A DNA stretch of 64,000 nucleotides from Anagrus nilaparvatae. Its lineage: Eukaryota > Arthropoda > Insecta > Hymenoptera > Mymaridae. Both the position numbers and the translations under genes were made by a program. Every line of letters begins with the position of its first letter. Position 1 is the stretch's first letter. The stretch spans positions 62,001 through 126,000 of the forward strand of contig JAKSXM010000284.1 of assembly GCA_022575985.1 (NCBI GenBank). Direction: 5' to 3'. This document shows positions 36,041 through 47,753 of this stretch, one piece after another. The notes under the pieces were generated by a model. That model searched no databases, had not been told where the DNA came from, and saw nothing but the letters and a program-made list of their open reading frames with translations.

Positions 36041-39000
36041 AAAAAAAGAAAAATTAAAAAAAATAATTTCAATGTTAAAATAATAAAAAAAACAAAAAAT
36101 GAAGTTAAAAAATGAAAATTCAATAAAAATAATAATAATAATAAATTTATTATTATTTTTAAAATTAACAAATTGTAACAACGAATTAGAATCAATAAAC
36201 GAAATAAAAAGTAACTGGAACAATTCGTCAACAGAAAATAATGACAAGCCAACAAAATTCGATTTAGACGTCACACAAATTATTCGAACAGATAACAAAG
36301 AATTGTACAAAATCGAAAATAATAATAAAATAGAAAATAGTAAAAATAAATGTGTATCACTCGAGTGTCTCGAAAGGAGATTCAAAGAATTATTAAAAAG
36401 TGATTATTTTAATTATTTTGATAAAATAAAAATATTTAAAAAAAATAGTGATTTTAATATTAATAGGACGGATTCTTTAAATAATAATAGTGAAATTAGT
36501 AATGTAAATAAAAAAATTAGTTTATTTAGTAAGGATTTAGTTAAGAAAGAAGAATCAAGAACTTTTTTTGGTTGTAAGTTAATTTTTAATTTATCAATTT
36601 TTTTAAGATCACACTTTAAAAAGTACCAAATTTGAGTAATTTATCAGTGTTAAAATATTACACTGTGTTTGTATTAAAATATCTAATAAATTATTGATAA
36701 AAAATTGCGGTTTTTTTTAGTAAAAAATTACGGTAAAAAAAAAAGAATCCAAGTTTTTTTACTGTTATTTTCTATTGAAGTTTTATTGATAATAATACAT
36801 TTTCGATGGTAATAATACATCATTTTCTTTTATGCTGCTACTTAAGCTCTTCGTTTAATGGTGAAATAAAAGTAAACATTTTTTTATTTTAAATACAATT
36901 AATTTTTAAAAATACATTTTATTTGTAAAATCGTTAAAAAAAAAAACGGTATTTAATTACGAAAATTTTTTTTTTTAGATTATTAATTAATTTTTTTTTA
37001 AGTGAAAAACACAGTGTAATTTAATTATTATATTGAAAATTAGATTAGATAATATTTGTTAATTTTTTATAAGTACAAATAGTGCATGAAAAAATAAAAA
37101 ATTAGTTGTCATTTTTAATTATCTACCGTAGAATAAGCATGTTATTTAAATGCTATTTATAAGCATGAATGAAATACTAGCATTTTTTTTAGATTTTATT
37201 AACTTGCATTGGTTTTTAGTAAATTTAATTTAATTATTTTTGGGTTTCATTCATATATTTTTGACTTTTTCTTCAGAGGCAATGATGCATTCTCTATAAG
37301 TGTAGAGATCTAATCTTTAATTAATCTGTAAGTATTATGAGTGTGTGTAGAAACTTTACCCAGATACGTTGTGGATTGATAAATTATTTTCAAAATCGGA
37401 AATATTCTGTATTGGATAGCCCCAGTAAAAAAAATAACCTAAAAGCAACAGAATTTTTCTAGACAGATTCTGGTTAGAATTTCTGGGACCCAGTTTTCTG
37501 TCGGTAATTAAATTCCGGTAAATTCTGACTGAATTTTCAGATTCTTCGGGAAATTTGAAAAGATAAAAAGAAACTATTTGAAAAATACAAAATTAAAAAA
37601 TTTATGATAGGTAAATGACATTTTTGTAAAAATGTTAATGAAATTTTCTTATATTTTAATTTCTTTTTTTACTACGTATCGGAAGTATCTTAAATTCGCC
37701 TAAAAAAGGAGACAAGAGTAAAATTTACCAAGGAATCAAAAAATCGAGTCAGAATTCCCCAAAATTCTCATCCACACTGTAAATAGTAACTTTCTTAGAT
37801 TTCCAAAAAAAATTAGAATTTTTTCGAAAAATTAGTGAATTTTCAAAAAATTTTGTAAATATTCGATAAAAATCGTAAATTTAGTATATTTACTAGTATA
37901 TTTACTAAATTTAGTATATTATCGGAAAATTCGAGAATTCTCGATTAAACAACTATTTTTTTAAAATTTTCGAAAAAAATTGTAAATTATCAATTTTTCT
38001 TGCAAATTCACAAAAAAAAATCGAGAATACTCGAATTTTTTGTTAATATACTAAATTTAGTAATTATATGATTTTTTTCGAATATTTACAAATTTTTTCG
38101 AAAATTTACTAATTTTTCGAAAATGTTCTAATTTTGTTGTTAATATAAGAAATTTACTTTTTACAGTGCAGTGATAGAAAATTTAATCCCAATTCTGGCC
38201 AGAAATCAGAATCCACCAAGATCCCAGAAATTCTGTTGTTTCTACCTTATTTTTTTTTACTAGGGAATATAAATGAGTTTTAATTAAAAGTAGTAAAATA
38301 AAACACAAAACCAAGTTCCACAAAATTCTGGGTAAGATCTCTATGTGCTTATCGTAGAGAAAATAGTTACATATCTAGAGTAATTTTTATTTAATGGATA
38401 ATTTTTTTAGATAATTTTTTAGTTTTCTTATTTTTCCCCTTAATTTAAGGGTATGTTACTCCTCCCCCTTAGTTAAATTTTATTCTCGTGGTAAAAATTC
38501 CTGAATACTTTGAAAATTTGTAACTATTTTTCCTACCAAAAATATTTTCCGTATATTTTTTGTCATATTGAAAGAGAATTTACTTATGATAATATATTCA
38601 CTTCATTATCAATTATTTAACTACTATTAACCCTCTCCCTGGGTTGTAGTGGGTACAAGGTTATTTCGCTTTTTTAAATACCCCAAATTCTGTTCAAAAT
38701 AAAATAACTCTTATTTGGTACTGTTTATGAAATTTATGAAAAATAATTTTTTGGGCCTAGATATTTTTGGTCCTAGCACTTTGAAAATTATTTTCTCCAA
38801 AAATATATTCATTATATTAAAAATATAATGGCAAACGAGTAATTTAAAATCATCAAGAATAAAATTCAAGTGACTGTAGCAGAGATATAGAAGCTATACT
38901 CTAGTAAAATCACGGTTTTTGTTGTACAGTTTGTGGCCACCATCAGGTTTGGTCTACAATAGATTTTTTGGGTCGGTTATCACGAAAGTCGGAGTCTTTT

Positions 39001-42000
39001 CTATGAGAAATTGGGGCTTGACCTTTAAATTAGCTGAAATTACCTCTAAAAGGCGTGTTTTTGCTACTTTTGCTCCAGCCCTCGAACATTTCTTCTAACA
39101 GAGTTTTTTAGGTCGCTGATCACGAATATTAAGATACTTTCTATTAAAAATTCGGCCTTCGCCCTTAAATTAGCCAAAACTACCCCTAAAAGGGGTATTT
39201 TCGCTAAATCCGATCTGGTCCTCTAAGACTTGGTCATAGGGTTTGGTAATTAGGTTTTGTCTCCGAAATCAGATTTTACGGAAAATTTATTACAGATTGG
39301 ATTTTAAGGATTCTAAATTTATAATAATAGTTGGTAAATTTTAGCACTTCTTAAAATTTTTTAGATTTTGGAAAAGTAGTAGCATCTAAAAATTTATCCA
39401 AAAACTCACTGGTTCCCGTTGGATTAGACCTCTAGGTCACGACAAACCCCTGAAAACCCTAATAAAAAACGTTTATTTTTAGGTTTTTAACGCATAATCC
39501 CTAATTATTATAAGCCCTAAAACCAAAATTACAATAAATACCGAAATATAAATTATAAATTATCTGAACTCCATAAACCTAAATTATTCTAAATTCGTGT
39601 TCTTATCAGGGCCTGATCAGGCCCTGACTCCCACTTCAAATTATTCTAAACTCCTAAATCGAAAATATTCTAAGCCCATTTCACCCCTCCCCATAATACC
39701 GTAAATTTTTCACCCCTCCCTCGCCCCTCCCTAAAAATGTCATTTTTTTCACACACCCCCGCCCTGCCAAGCCGGACTTTTTCAAATAAGTTTAGAAAAA
39801 ATTTAGAAGAGTAAAGTCTGTTTATGGATATGAGAAATTAAATAAAATCTAAAGAAACGTAGCCGGGAGGTGTAATTCCAACGGGAATCAGTGACTTTTT
39901 TGATAAATTTGCGGATGCTATTATTTAAGTTAGGTATTGTTCCGGGGGCTAAACCATATACTTATCCAGGAAGAGCCTTTGAATTGAGAGTTTTGCTTTA
40001 TACATATAAAACATCAGAGGACCGAATTAAGAGCAGGGAAGTCTTTTGTACATATACTCAAACACCCAAGCCAAAAACATACTAAAATTCATGCTAAATT
40101 TTGTGTAGAATTATGGAAAATCTTTATACGTAAATGTTTTTAAAAACTAAAAAAAAAAACTCATAAATACTTAAATTACAAGCTTCCTATAAATAATAAT
40201 AATAATAATAAATATATAGTTTAATGGGTTATGATGATTTCTGATATGAGTAAGGCATAAAAATATTACTTTTTAATAAATGTATAAATTTTATAGATGC
40301 GTACATGCATAGAAAATTTTCTTGTAAAACTAGTTTTTTTTTCAAACTGATCACTTGCTATTTCTTACTATCTGTAAAACTTACATTTAAACAAGCTTTC
40401 TCTAAACGACATTTTAAATATGAACCAACAAATTTTAAGGATACTTCAGTGATATCGAATTTTTTCCTTGTTAGTTATAAGGAAAATTTGTTCTGATATA
40501 AACTTATTTTTAATTGAGGTTGAAGATTTTACTTGATTTATATATTTATTTATTTTTCTCAACGCGATACATTTTAATTAATAATATTTTAAATATTTTT
40601 CCTTGTTAAGTTCAAGTTTATAATTTTAGAGGTTAGGTTTTAAAACTCGTTTTTTATAATTAATCTAATTTTTTATTCTATATTTTACAAGTTTAAAAGA
40701 GAAAGTAGTTATATGACATTTATTTTATCTCTTACTTATAGTAATTTAGATAAATAATTATCTCATAACCTAAAATAACATAAAATATGAAATTTAGTTA
40801 TTGCATAATATAAGCTATGCCAAAAAAAAACTTTAATTACTACAGCATGAATACTTTTTTAATAAAAATATCTAAACTAACAGCATTTTCTTTTGCTTTA
40901 ATTGGCTGGGTTCTTTTTTGCCTGTTATTATGCTTTCAGCATTGGTAGATGAAAAGAGTACATTTTTATCAGGATCTGGACTTGAATTTTTAGCTTTTGG
41001 ACTCAAAAAATTATTCCTGCCGATATTTATTGCAGTTCAAATAATTAAAAGTATACTTTTTGCATTATTTTTACCAAGTATCATTGGAAGCCTTGGAAAA
41101 ATTGTTGGCAAAGGTCTGTATTTTAATTACTTTTTAATTTAATATATTTTACTTTAAAAAAATAAGCAAATAAATTAAAATTTACGGTTTTAAATGAATT
41201 TTATTAAAGAACAGAAAAATTATACTTTGTCCTCTTGGGTGAATAAACTGTGCTTAATTTGTTAGAACCGGAACCATAATATAGACGCAGATTTTGCAAA
41301 GTTCACATCCTCATGCCGCAGTTCCGGGTTCTCGATATACTTTATATTTATTTTATTGACGCCTAACTCGACGCCTAAAATTTTAATTCTTAAATGACTC
41401 ATATAAAATTTTTAAATTTAAATTAGTGAAGCAATTTGAATTTATTTATGCAGGCAAAAATGTCTATACTAGTTTAACATCCTTAAATACCCCAAAGCCT
41501 ATTTTTATTTAGTACTATAAAATAACATGTTACATAAATTCTTTCGCAAAACTAGAAAAAGTTCATTTAAGTCACGATTTATTCTTATTTACATTGAATA
41601 TTTTATAATAAATATTTATAGAAAATAATAGAACTGTTTTATTTTTCATTTTTATACAGTACAATGACCATAAAAGTAATCATTTAATTATAATTTTATA
41701 TAAAAATAATTTATATGTATAAATGAGTGTCGTGTCATCAGTCATGCACTAGTAACAATTACAGTTATTATGCCATTAGTCCTCATAATATTATTATAAA
41801 TTATAGGCTTTTTAGTTTTTTAAGAAATTATTTGATTCCAGAAACTTTTATAAAAATTGCTTATTTTTTTAAATAATTGGTTTATTATGACTTATTTGCT
41901 AAAAAAAATGGTTGCTCAAAAAAATGTAACGCTAATTCTTTTTATGTAACCTGACTTGTATCCTGCTACTCTAAATCGCAACATGTCAATTTCTTATACC

Positions 42001-43809
42001 TCCTGGTAAAACGTTACTAACCAAAATTAATTTTGTTCTATTTTCTGAGCTGCGTAAGAACCAAAATCAGTTATAATTTTTTTTGGTGTTTATTAACAGA
42101 TAATACTTAATTTTAAATCACAAAATTCCCAAAAAGTAAATATATGTAGCACATTTTCCTAAACCCATTTTTATCCTACAGGCATTGCATATTTTTTGAG
42201 TGACCTTCAAATTAAACAAATGTATTAAATTTTTGCAAATAAGTCATACATAATTTTTTTTAGTACGTAATTTCACATAAAATCCATGTATGTTTAATCT
42301 AATTTGTGACTAATAACATCCAAACTTTCAAATTAGTTAATTATAAAAAGTAACTAACCTACATCTAAATCTTTATAAATTCATAAAACTCATTCCAAAA
42401 ATCATACTTTAATCCTAAATAATCAAAAACTGCACTAAAATTAAGCGAAAGAAAATTATATAATATTCTTAGGACTTTCATCAATCGCACAATCTTCTCA
42501 AAATCCAGGATCACCAATGATGGATGAAAATTATGATTTCAAAGAAAATACTGACCTTTACGAGACTGATTATATTCCAAAACAACCAATGCAACCAGTT
42601 GGCACATTACCAGCATCAGCAATGTTTGATGATAATCTTGCTACTAAAACACCAGAAATAGCATCGAGGTTTGCGATCATCAATCCAAATTTACATCCAC
42701 AATATCAAACACCGATGAAATATTTATCTGATAGGTATTATGTGAGGAATGTTATGAGACCACAAAAGAAAAAGCAGGATTTCAAGGTAATTTATTAATA
42801 TTTCACACTAAAAATTTAAAAAAATTTACCGTTTTACTTAGAAAACAATGAAAAATTCAAATCACGTAATTTCATAGAATTTAATTTTTTTTAGAAAAAA
42901 AAAACTAGTAAAAGAATCAATTTATTATGCAAAAAAAAATAGAGAAAATTTATGACTTAAATGACTTAATAATTTTTAAAGTAAATATGTATTAACCACA
43001 CGTACAAATCATAAAAGTTAACAATAAATATTTGCTTTTTGAATATTAAATTACATGTTTGTAAGAAGCTTACTCTGTGTAATTTACAGCCGCATTTTCT
43101 TTCTAAATTGGCACACTTTTTTTTGGTTAATTGAATAATTTTTTGTTGTGTTAGAGTTTTCTTGATAATAAATTATTATTTATCACTTTTAAATATTCAT
43201 AATTAAAAAATAACTTGTGAATTTTTAGCATTAAAAAATATTTGTACTTTTTTATTTTAAATGAAAATAAATTTATTAATTTAGCAGCGCGTGATACTTA
43301 AAAATTTATAGGTTAAATAAACAGAATGTATATCAATAAAAAAAGAAAATGTCGAATTAATTGAAAAATAAATTTTTTAGATATTCCATGAAATTCCATC
43401 GAGTGCAATGATGTTATCAAATTACGATCCATTTTATTCGCCATTATTATCACGCGTAGATGCAGTATTTTCACGTTTAGGGTATAACAGCGAGGGTTGT
43501 CGTGAATATTTAGTATGTGCAATGTATAAAAGTCCAGCAAGATATGCACCGCATTCAAATTTAGTATCAGCACAATTATCTATTGATTTGAATGATTTGA
43601 GAAAACCAAACGCTGATAATCCAGATGTATTAAGATTTTTTCATTATTTAAAAGCAGCTAAAGATGGACAAGATGGACAACAATGTCAAGATATTTATGC
43701 ATCTTGTGAAACACTGAATGAAGATCAAGTTTTGAAACAAAATCAAGCTATGTTATCTACTTATCAAGATATTGATAAACTTGTACAAGCAAGAAAAATT
43801 TCTGGATAA
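36041..43809 (+). CDS. Osiris-family protein with C-terminal four-cysteine domain, gene B
   Basis: Coding exons 36099-36573, 40940-41113, 42473-42786 and 43381-43809 join in frame (phases 1, 1, 0) to 463 residues; 36041-36098 is leader after a TTTTTTTTAG acceptor. N-terminus: signal peptide (IKIIIIINLLLFLKLTNC) and a low-complexity Asn/Lys stretch ending with CVSLECLERRFKELL, the paired-cysteine box of the family. Exon 2 (159-216) is the Osiris membrane block: LAFGLKKLFLPIFIAVQIIK, then SILFALFLPSIIGSLGKIVG. Exon 3 is Pro/Met-rich. Exon 4 is strikingly less biased: LLSRVDAVFSRLGYNSEGC, REYLVCAMYKSP, HSNLVSAQLS, DNPDVLRFFHYLKAAKDGQD, with cysteines 361, 367, 423, 430. That C-terminal domain is likely to be under strong constraint. 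Long size and the extra domain suggest the Osi2 orthologue, unverified. AATAAA at about 43982. Confidence 0.88.
37421..38265. mobile_element. Foldback element with CCCAGTAAAAAAAATAACC ends
   Basis: Left arm: CCCAGTAAAAAAAATAACCT, AAGCAACAGAATTTTT, AGATTCTGGTTAGAATTTCT. Right arm, reversed: CCCTAGTAAAAAAAAATAAG, AACAACAGAATTTCTGG, GGATTCTGATTTCTGGCCAG. The arms end at about 37770 and restart at about 38172, with a different MITE between them. The copy must therefore be older than its insert. Confidence 0.75.
37773..38170. mobile_element. Foldback MITE, CACTGTAAAAAGTAAC family (copy 2, nested)
   Basis: Starts CACACTGTAAATAGTAACTT and ends AAATTTACTTTTTACAGTG. Interior phrases (TTTACTAAATTTAGTATATT, AATTCGAGAATTCTCGA, TTTCGAAAATTTACTAATTT) match the copy at 13884. 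It sits in the middle of another foldback. Confidence 0.8.
38930..39240. repeat. Dispersed repeat, GGGTCACTGATCACGAA family (copy 2)
   Basis: GGCCACCATCAGGTTTGGTC, TACAATAGATTTTTTGGGTC, TCACGAAAGTCGGAGTCTTT and CCCCTAAAAGGGGTATTTTC. Within the copy the GGTCGCTGATCACGAA phrase recurs near 39110, about 140 bp later, so the element itself has internal near-repeats. Confidence 0.55.
41114..42472 (+). other. Intron of gene B
   Basis: 1.36 kb from GTCTGT to ATATTCTTAG. The donor is not the best match to consensus, but the reading frame requires it. Nothing recognised inside. Confidence 0.6.
42787..43380 (+). other. Last intron of gene B
   Basis: 594 nt from GTAATT to AATTTTTTAG. AT-rich, nothing else. 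Confidence 0.6.
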
Positions 43810-45265
43810 TATTGTTGAATTGGTTTTTTTTGTGCTATAATTTTTTAAGCTGTTAATTGTTTTTTCTTTTTGTAATATAAGAAATAGGATAGATTGTATA
43901 TGGAACATTCCATCTCAAATACTCGTTGAAAAAATATGAAGTTTTTATGAGTAAAGAATCATTTTTTTTGAAATATTTATTAATAAAGTATTTCGTATGA
44001 GCAGTCACCAATGGTTTGAAGTATGGGGTTCTCGAATTACAGTACCCATCTGATACATGTTATTTTTTCCTATCACGTGACCAGCCCGAAAAACTTCATT
44101 CTAAAAAATCGTTTTTTACTTATTTAAATTTAAAAATAAAAATAACAAAGAAAAAAACAATAAAAATTTGTAAAATAATTTTTTGTTCAAAAAATTATTT
44201 TAAATAATCGAACAAAAATATGATTTTGTGAAATTATTTACGAAGCAAAATACTTAAAATTAACCCTGCTTACCAAAATCTATTTTAAAAAATCGTAAAT
44301 TACCGGAAAACTTTATTCAGCCTAATTTATGCAATTTCTGCCTCAAATGTCTTTAAAATCTGGTCCAGATCTAAAAAATTGGTCCTAGAAGATTTAAGTC
44401 TTTAATCTTTTAATCTTTTGTGTTTAATATTTTGAAAAGTTTCAGAACAATAATTGAATTTTTACAGATAGAAAAAAAAGTTTTTGAAACATTTCTAGTA
44501 TAAACTAAAAATATAAACTGAAAAGCTTCAAATTATTTATTTTTTCAAAAATATTTTCACAAAAAAACACAATAAATTAAAAGTTAGGTAAAAAACTTGG
44601 TCAGATTTTTATTTTAAAAAAATTATGTTTCCAAAAAAATTGTTAAGAAAATAATTTTTTTTTAATTTACAAAGCAGGTATTAAATTTCAAATGAATTAT
44701 TTAAACTATAATTCATTATTTCTTATGCCATGATTTAATTTATTTAAATATTTATAAAATTTTATTAATTTTAACTTAATAAAAAATGTCAATGTAAAAA
44801 GGCCAAGGTTCATCTGTGTACGTTCGTCTTAAATTTCAGAGAGTAACAAGATTTATATAAAAAAGTTTTGTTTGTCGTTAAACAGATGACTCTTGGCAAT
44901 TTATTTATCTTAATGAAATCAAAATAATTATTAGTATTAAATTATTATTATTATTATAAATTAATAAAATTGTAAAAAAATTATCTAAGATATTTACAGT
45001 AGTTAAATACAAAGCTATACACATAAATAATTTAAAATACATTGTTGAATTACATTGTTTAAAATTTTAAATTATTTTTAATTAGAATTTAGTTTAATAA
45101 TTAATATTATTTGCTTTCAAGGGAAGAATTTAAAATATTTGAAAGTTCAAATGATTCCATACTTAGAAAATAGTTTAGCGTAATTGAGAAGAAGAATTTG
45201 ATATCGGTGCATTATTCTAATGAACTGCGAAAGAACAACATTTTTTTTTGCATATTTAATTTTTT
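43810..45265. other. Intergenic after gene B
   Basis: The first 180 bp are probably 3' UTR (AATAAA near 43982). The remainder is AT-rich with no supported feature. Confidence 0.45.
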
Positions 45266-45269
45266 GATA

Positions 45270-45515
45270 CACTGAAAAAAAAATCTACTTGTAGCAAGTG
45301 GAATATCGTTTGCATTAGTGAAATTTTTCTGTTTTTCGCAAGCTTAATTTCGTTAACTGCAAACGGAATTACACTTGTGGTTGACAATTGAAAATGACTT
45401 GAAACGTAAAGGGAATTTTTAAAAAAAATAAAATAAATTTTTTTTTTTAATTTTCTTTACATTTCAAATTATTTGAAGCCGTTGGAGCAAAAAAAAAATC
45501 CATTAGCCGATAGGG
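45270..45515. mobile_element. CACTGAAAA-family MITE, degenerate copy
   Basis: Begins CACTGAAAAAAAAATCTACT and contains ATGACTTGAAACGTAAAGGG and TTTTCTTTACATTTCAAATT, both seen in the copy at 20318. The right end is eroded (about AAAAAAATCCATTAGCC). Confidence 0.55.
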
Positions 45516-45954
45516 ACATAGTATCAGGAATTTCATTTTATGAAATTGAAACCTGGTTCCATAGAACCATATAAGGTATATGGTAATAATTTTTGGGAAT
45601 TAGGGTTATCTTATAAACTGTAAACGCTATTTTTAAAGATTGGAGTCATTTGAATTTCGAAGAGTACAGGAAATATCTTGTTAAGAATTGATAAACTGAA
45701 TTATTTACTTTATTTATTAACATTGTATTTTTATTATTTAAACAAATATGTTTTTACTAAGAAGTCATACAGTTGGTAGAACAAGGCTTACAATTCATCC
45801 CATTTTAAGACCAGCAAAGCCTGAAATTTCGGCAAAACAAAATTTAACGAGAACATTTCAGACAAAGCCAAAAAAATAGGGCACCCCTGGTTGTAAAATC
45901 TGTGAAACTTAGGTTTGCCAAAAGCAGTCAGGCAAAGTCCATTTAAAGTGAAAA

Positions 45955-46146
45955 ATAGTTGTAAATTCACAACTTTTTTCGTAAATTCACAAAAAAAAAT
46001 CGAGAATTTTCGAATTTTTCGAGAATATACTTTTAGTAAATTTACGGTTTTTATCAAATATTTACAAAATTTTTTGAAAATTTACTAATTTTTCGAAAAT
46101 TTTCTATTTTTTTTGTAAATCTAAGAAAGTTACTTTTTACAGTGTA
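45955..46146. mobile_element. Half copy of the CACTGTAAAAAGTAAC MITE family (copy 3)
   Basis: One arm only: AATAGTTGTAAATTCACAAC, TCGAGAATTTTCGAATTTTT, ending AGTTACTTTTTACAGTGTA. It matches the right arm of the copies at 13884 and 37773. Confidence 0.7.
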
Positions 46147-46435
46147 TTTACAAAGCTAAAAATATGGGAAAGTTTATATTTCATATGCAGAAAAAGGGCC
46201 AATAACCAAATCAAAAGACTAGTTCAGCCAACCTTATGACTTTTTGTCAGGAATTTTATACTTAAGTAGTACCTATATTCAGAGCTGGGCATGCACGGCA
46301 TTTTGGGCACGGAAAACTAACAGCCGTATATACGGCCAAGCAGTATAATGATCCGTGCACAGTCTGTCCATACTTTATTTTTATAAGTATACGGATCAGT
46401 TGGTAGTATGTTAAAGTTTGAATGCATACTGCCCA

Positions 46436-46930
46436 CGGACCCGTCAGCATTATGAAAAACCCAAGTCTCATACTCATACGGACCCGTATGCATATAGGAC
46501 CTGGGTATTTTCATAATGCTGAGGGGTCCGTGGGCATTATGAAAACACCCAAGCTCATACGCATACGGACCCGTATGCATATAGGACCTGAGTATTTTCA
46601 TAATGCCCACGGACCCGTCAGCATTATGAAAAAACCCAGGTCCTATATGCATACGGGTCCGTATGAGTATGAGACCTAGTATTTTCATAATGCCTACGGA
46701 TCCGTACACAGTATGAAAATACCTAAGTCCTATACGCATACGGACCCGTATGCATATAGGACCTGGGTATTTTCATAATGCTCACGGACCCGTCAGCATT
46801 ATGAAAATACCTAGGTCTCATACGTATACTGACCCGTGGGCATTATGAAAATATCCTCTGCTATACGCATACGGGTCCGTGGGCATTATGAAGTTACCCA
46901 GGTCCTACATGAATACGGGCCCGTATGAGA
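46436..46930. repeat. Tandem array, period about 87 bp, inside the hAT-like element
   Basis: Units alternate ACGGACCCGTATGCATATAG, GACCTGGGTATTTTCATAAT, and the reverse CAGCATTATGAAAA. The ACGGACCCGTATGCATATAG box recurs at about 46478, 46565 and 46740, spacing 87 and then about twice 87. Each unit is close to palindromic, so the array can form stacked hairpins. Confidence 0.8.
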
Positions 46931-47039
46931 AAAATATGGGGCCGTATATTCTTATGCCGTACAAATAGGTGATTTGGTATTCAATTTTGTCCTACGGTTT
47001 TTCATACGGCATAAATAAATACGGGAGCTGTAGGTAATA

Positions 47040-47640
47040 TGCCGTATTAATGGACCATTTTATACGACTCCCGTATTGAATTTTGCCGTATGGATTTTCA
47101 TACGGCAAAAATCAATACGGGGGCCGTATAAAATGGTCCATTAATACGGCATATTTTGTACGGTTCCCGTATTGTATTTTGCCGTATGGATTTTCATACG
47201 GCAAAATCCAATACGGGAGCCGTATAAAAGAGTCCATTAGTACGGCATATTTTGTACGGTTCCCGTATTGGATTTTGCCGTATGGGTTTTCATACGGCAA
47301 AAGTCAATACGGGAGCCGTATAAAATAGTCCATTAATACGGCATATTTTGTACGGTTCCCGTATTGGATTTTGCCGTATGGATTTTCATACGGCAAAAGT
47401 CAATACGGGAGCCGTATAAAATGGTCCATTAATACGGCATATTTCGTACGGTTCCCGTATTAGATTTTGCCGTATGGATTTTCATACGGCAAAAGTCAAT
47501 ACGGGAGCCGTATAAAATGATCCATTAATACGGCATATTTCATACGGTTCCCGTATTGGATTTTGCCGTATGAAATTTTATACGGCAAAAGTCAATACGG
47601 GATCCGTTTGAAATTTGCCGTATTAATGGACAATTTTATA
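47040..47640. repeat. Tandem array, period exactly 96 bp, inside the hAT-like element
   Basis: GCCGTATGGATTTTCATACG starts at 47085, 47181, 47277, 47373 and 47469, with a variant at 47565: five equal steps of 96 bp. Each unit holds three palindromes: GCCGTATGGATTTTCATACGGC, CCCGTATTG against CAATACGGG, and GTATAAAATGGTCCATTAAT facing its mirror in the next unit. Units differ by only a few bases. Confidence 0.92.
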
Positions 47641-47753
47641 CGGCTACCGTATGCAGTTTGCCGTATATACGGCTAAATACATCTAGTAACCGTTCACCGT
47701 ATGCCGTATATACGGATAACAGCGTGTCACAGTATCCCAGCTCTGCCTATATT

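Larger units (their letters stand above)
36574..40939 (+). other. Large intron of gene B holding nested repeats
   Basis: 4.4 kb, GTAAGT to TGCTTTCAG. Contains the nested foldbacks at 37421-38265, a dispersed repeat at 38930-39240, a C-rich patch at about 39600-39780 (CACCCCTCCC repeats) and (AAT)n at about 40190-40212. Translated pieces such as 39891-40085 and 40305-40496 show no family likeness. Confidence 0.55.
46272..47753. mobile_element. hAT-like non-autonomous element packed with palindromic tandem repeats
   Basis: The element proper is 46280-47745 (1,466 bp). It begins CAGAGCTGGG and ends CCCAGCTCTG, perfect 10-bp terminal inverted repeats of hAT type (CAGnG...). The flanking CCTATATT at 46272-46279 and 47746-47753 is an exact 8-bp target duplication, the hAT hallmark. 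Subterminal CCGTATATACGG palindromes occur near both ends (about 46323 and 47665-47715). No transposase frame is present; open frames inside are products of the tandem units. Base composition (CG-rich boxes) is unlike the flanks. Confidence 0.92.

Noticed and set aside
35951..36385. 144-codon minus-strand frame rich in Phe/Ile/Leu
   Set aside because: Antisense shadow of the Asn/Lys-rich first coding exon of gene B.
46317..46739. Long open frames on both strands inside the hAT-like element, repeating YFHNADGSVGIMK
   Set aside because: They are the 87-bp unit (a multiple of three) read through; the opposite strand gives the same type of peptide because units are palindromic. No transposase motif.
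47083..47328. Frame repeating MPYGFSYGKNQYG
   Set aside because: 96 is divisible by three, so the tandem unit stays open in one frame. Not a protein gene on present evidence.
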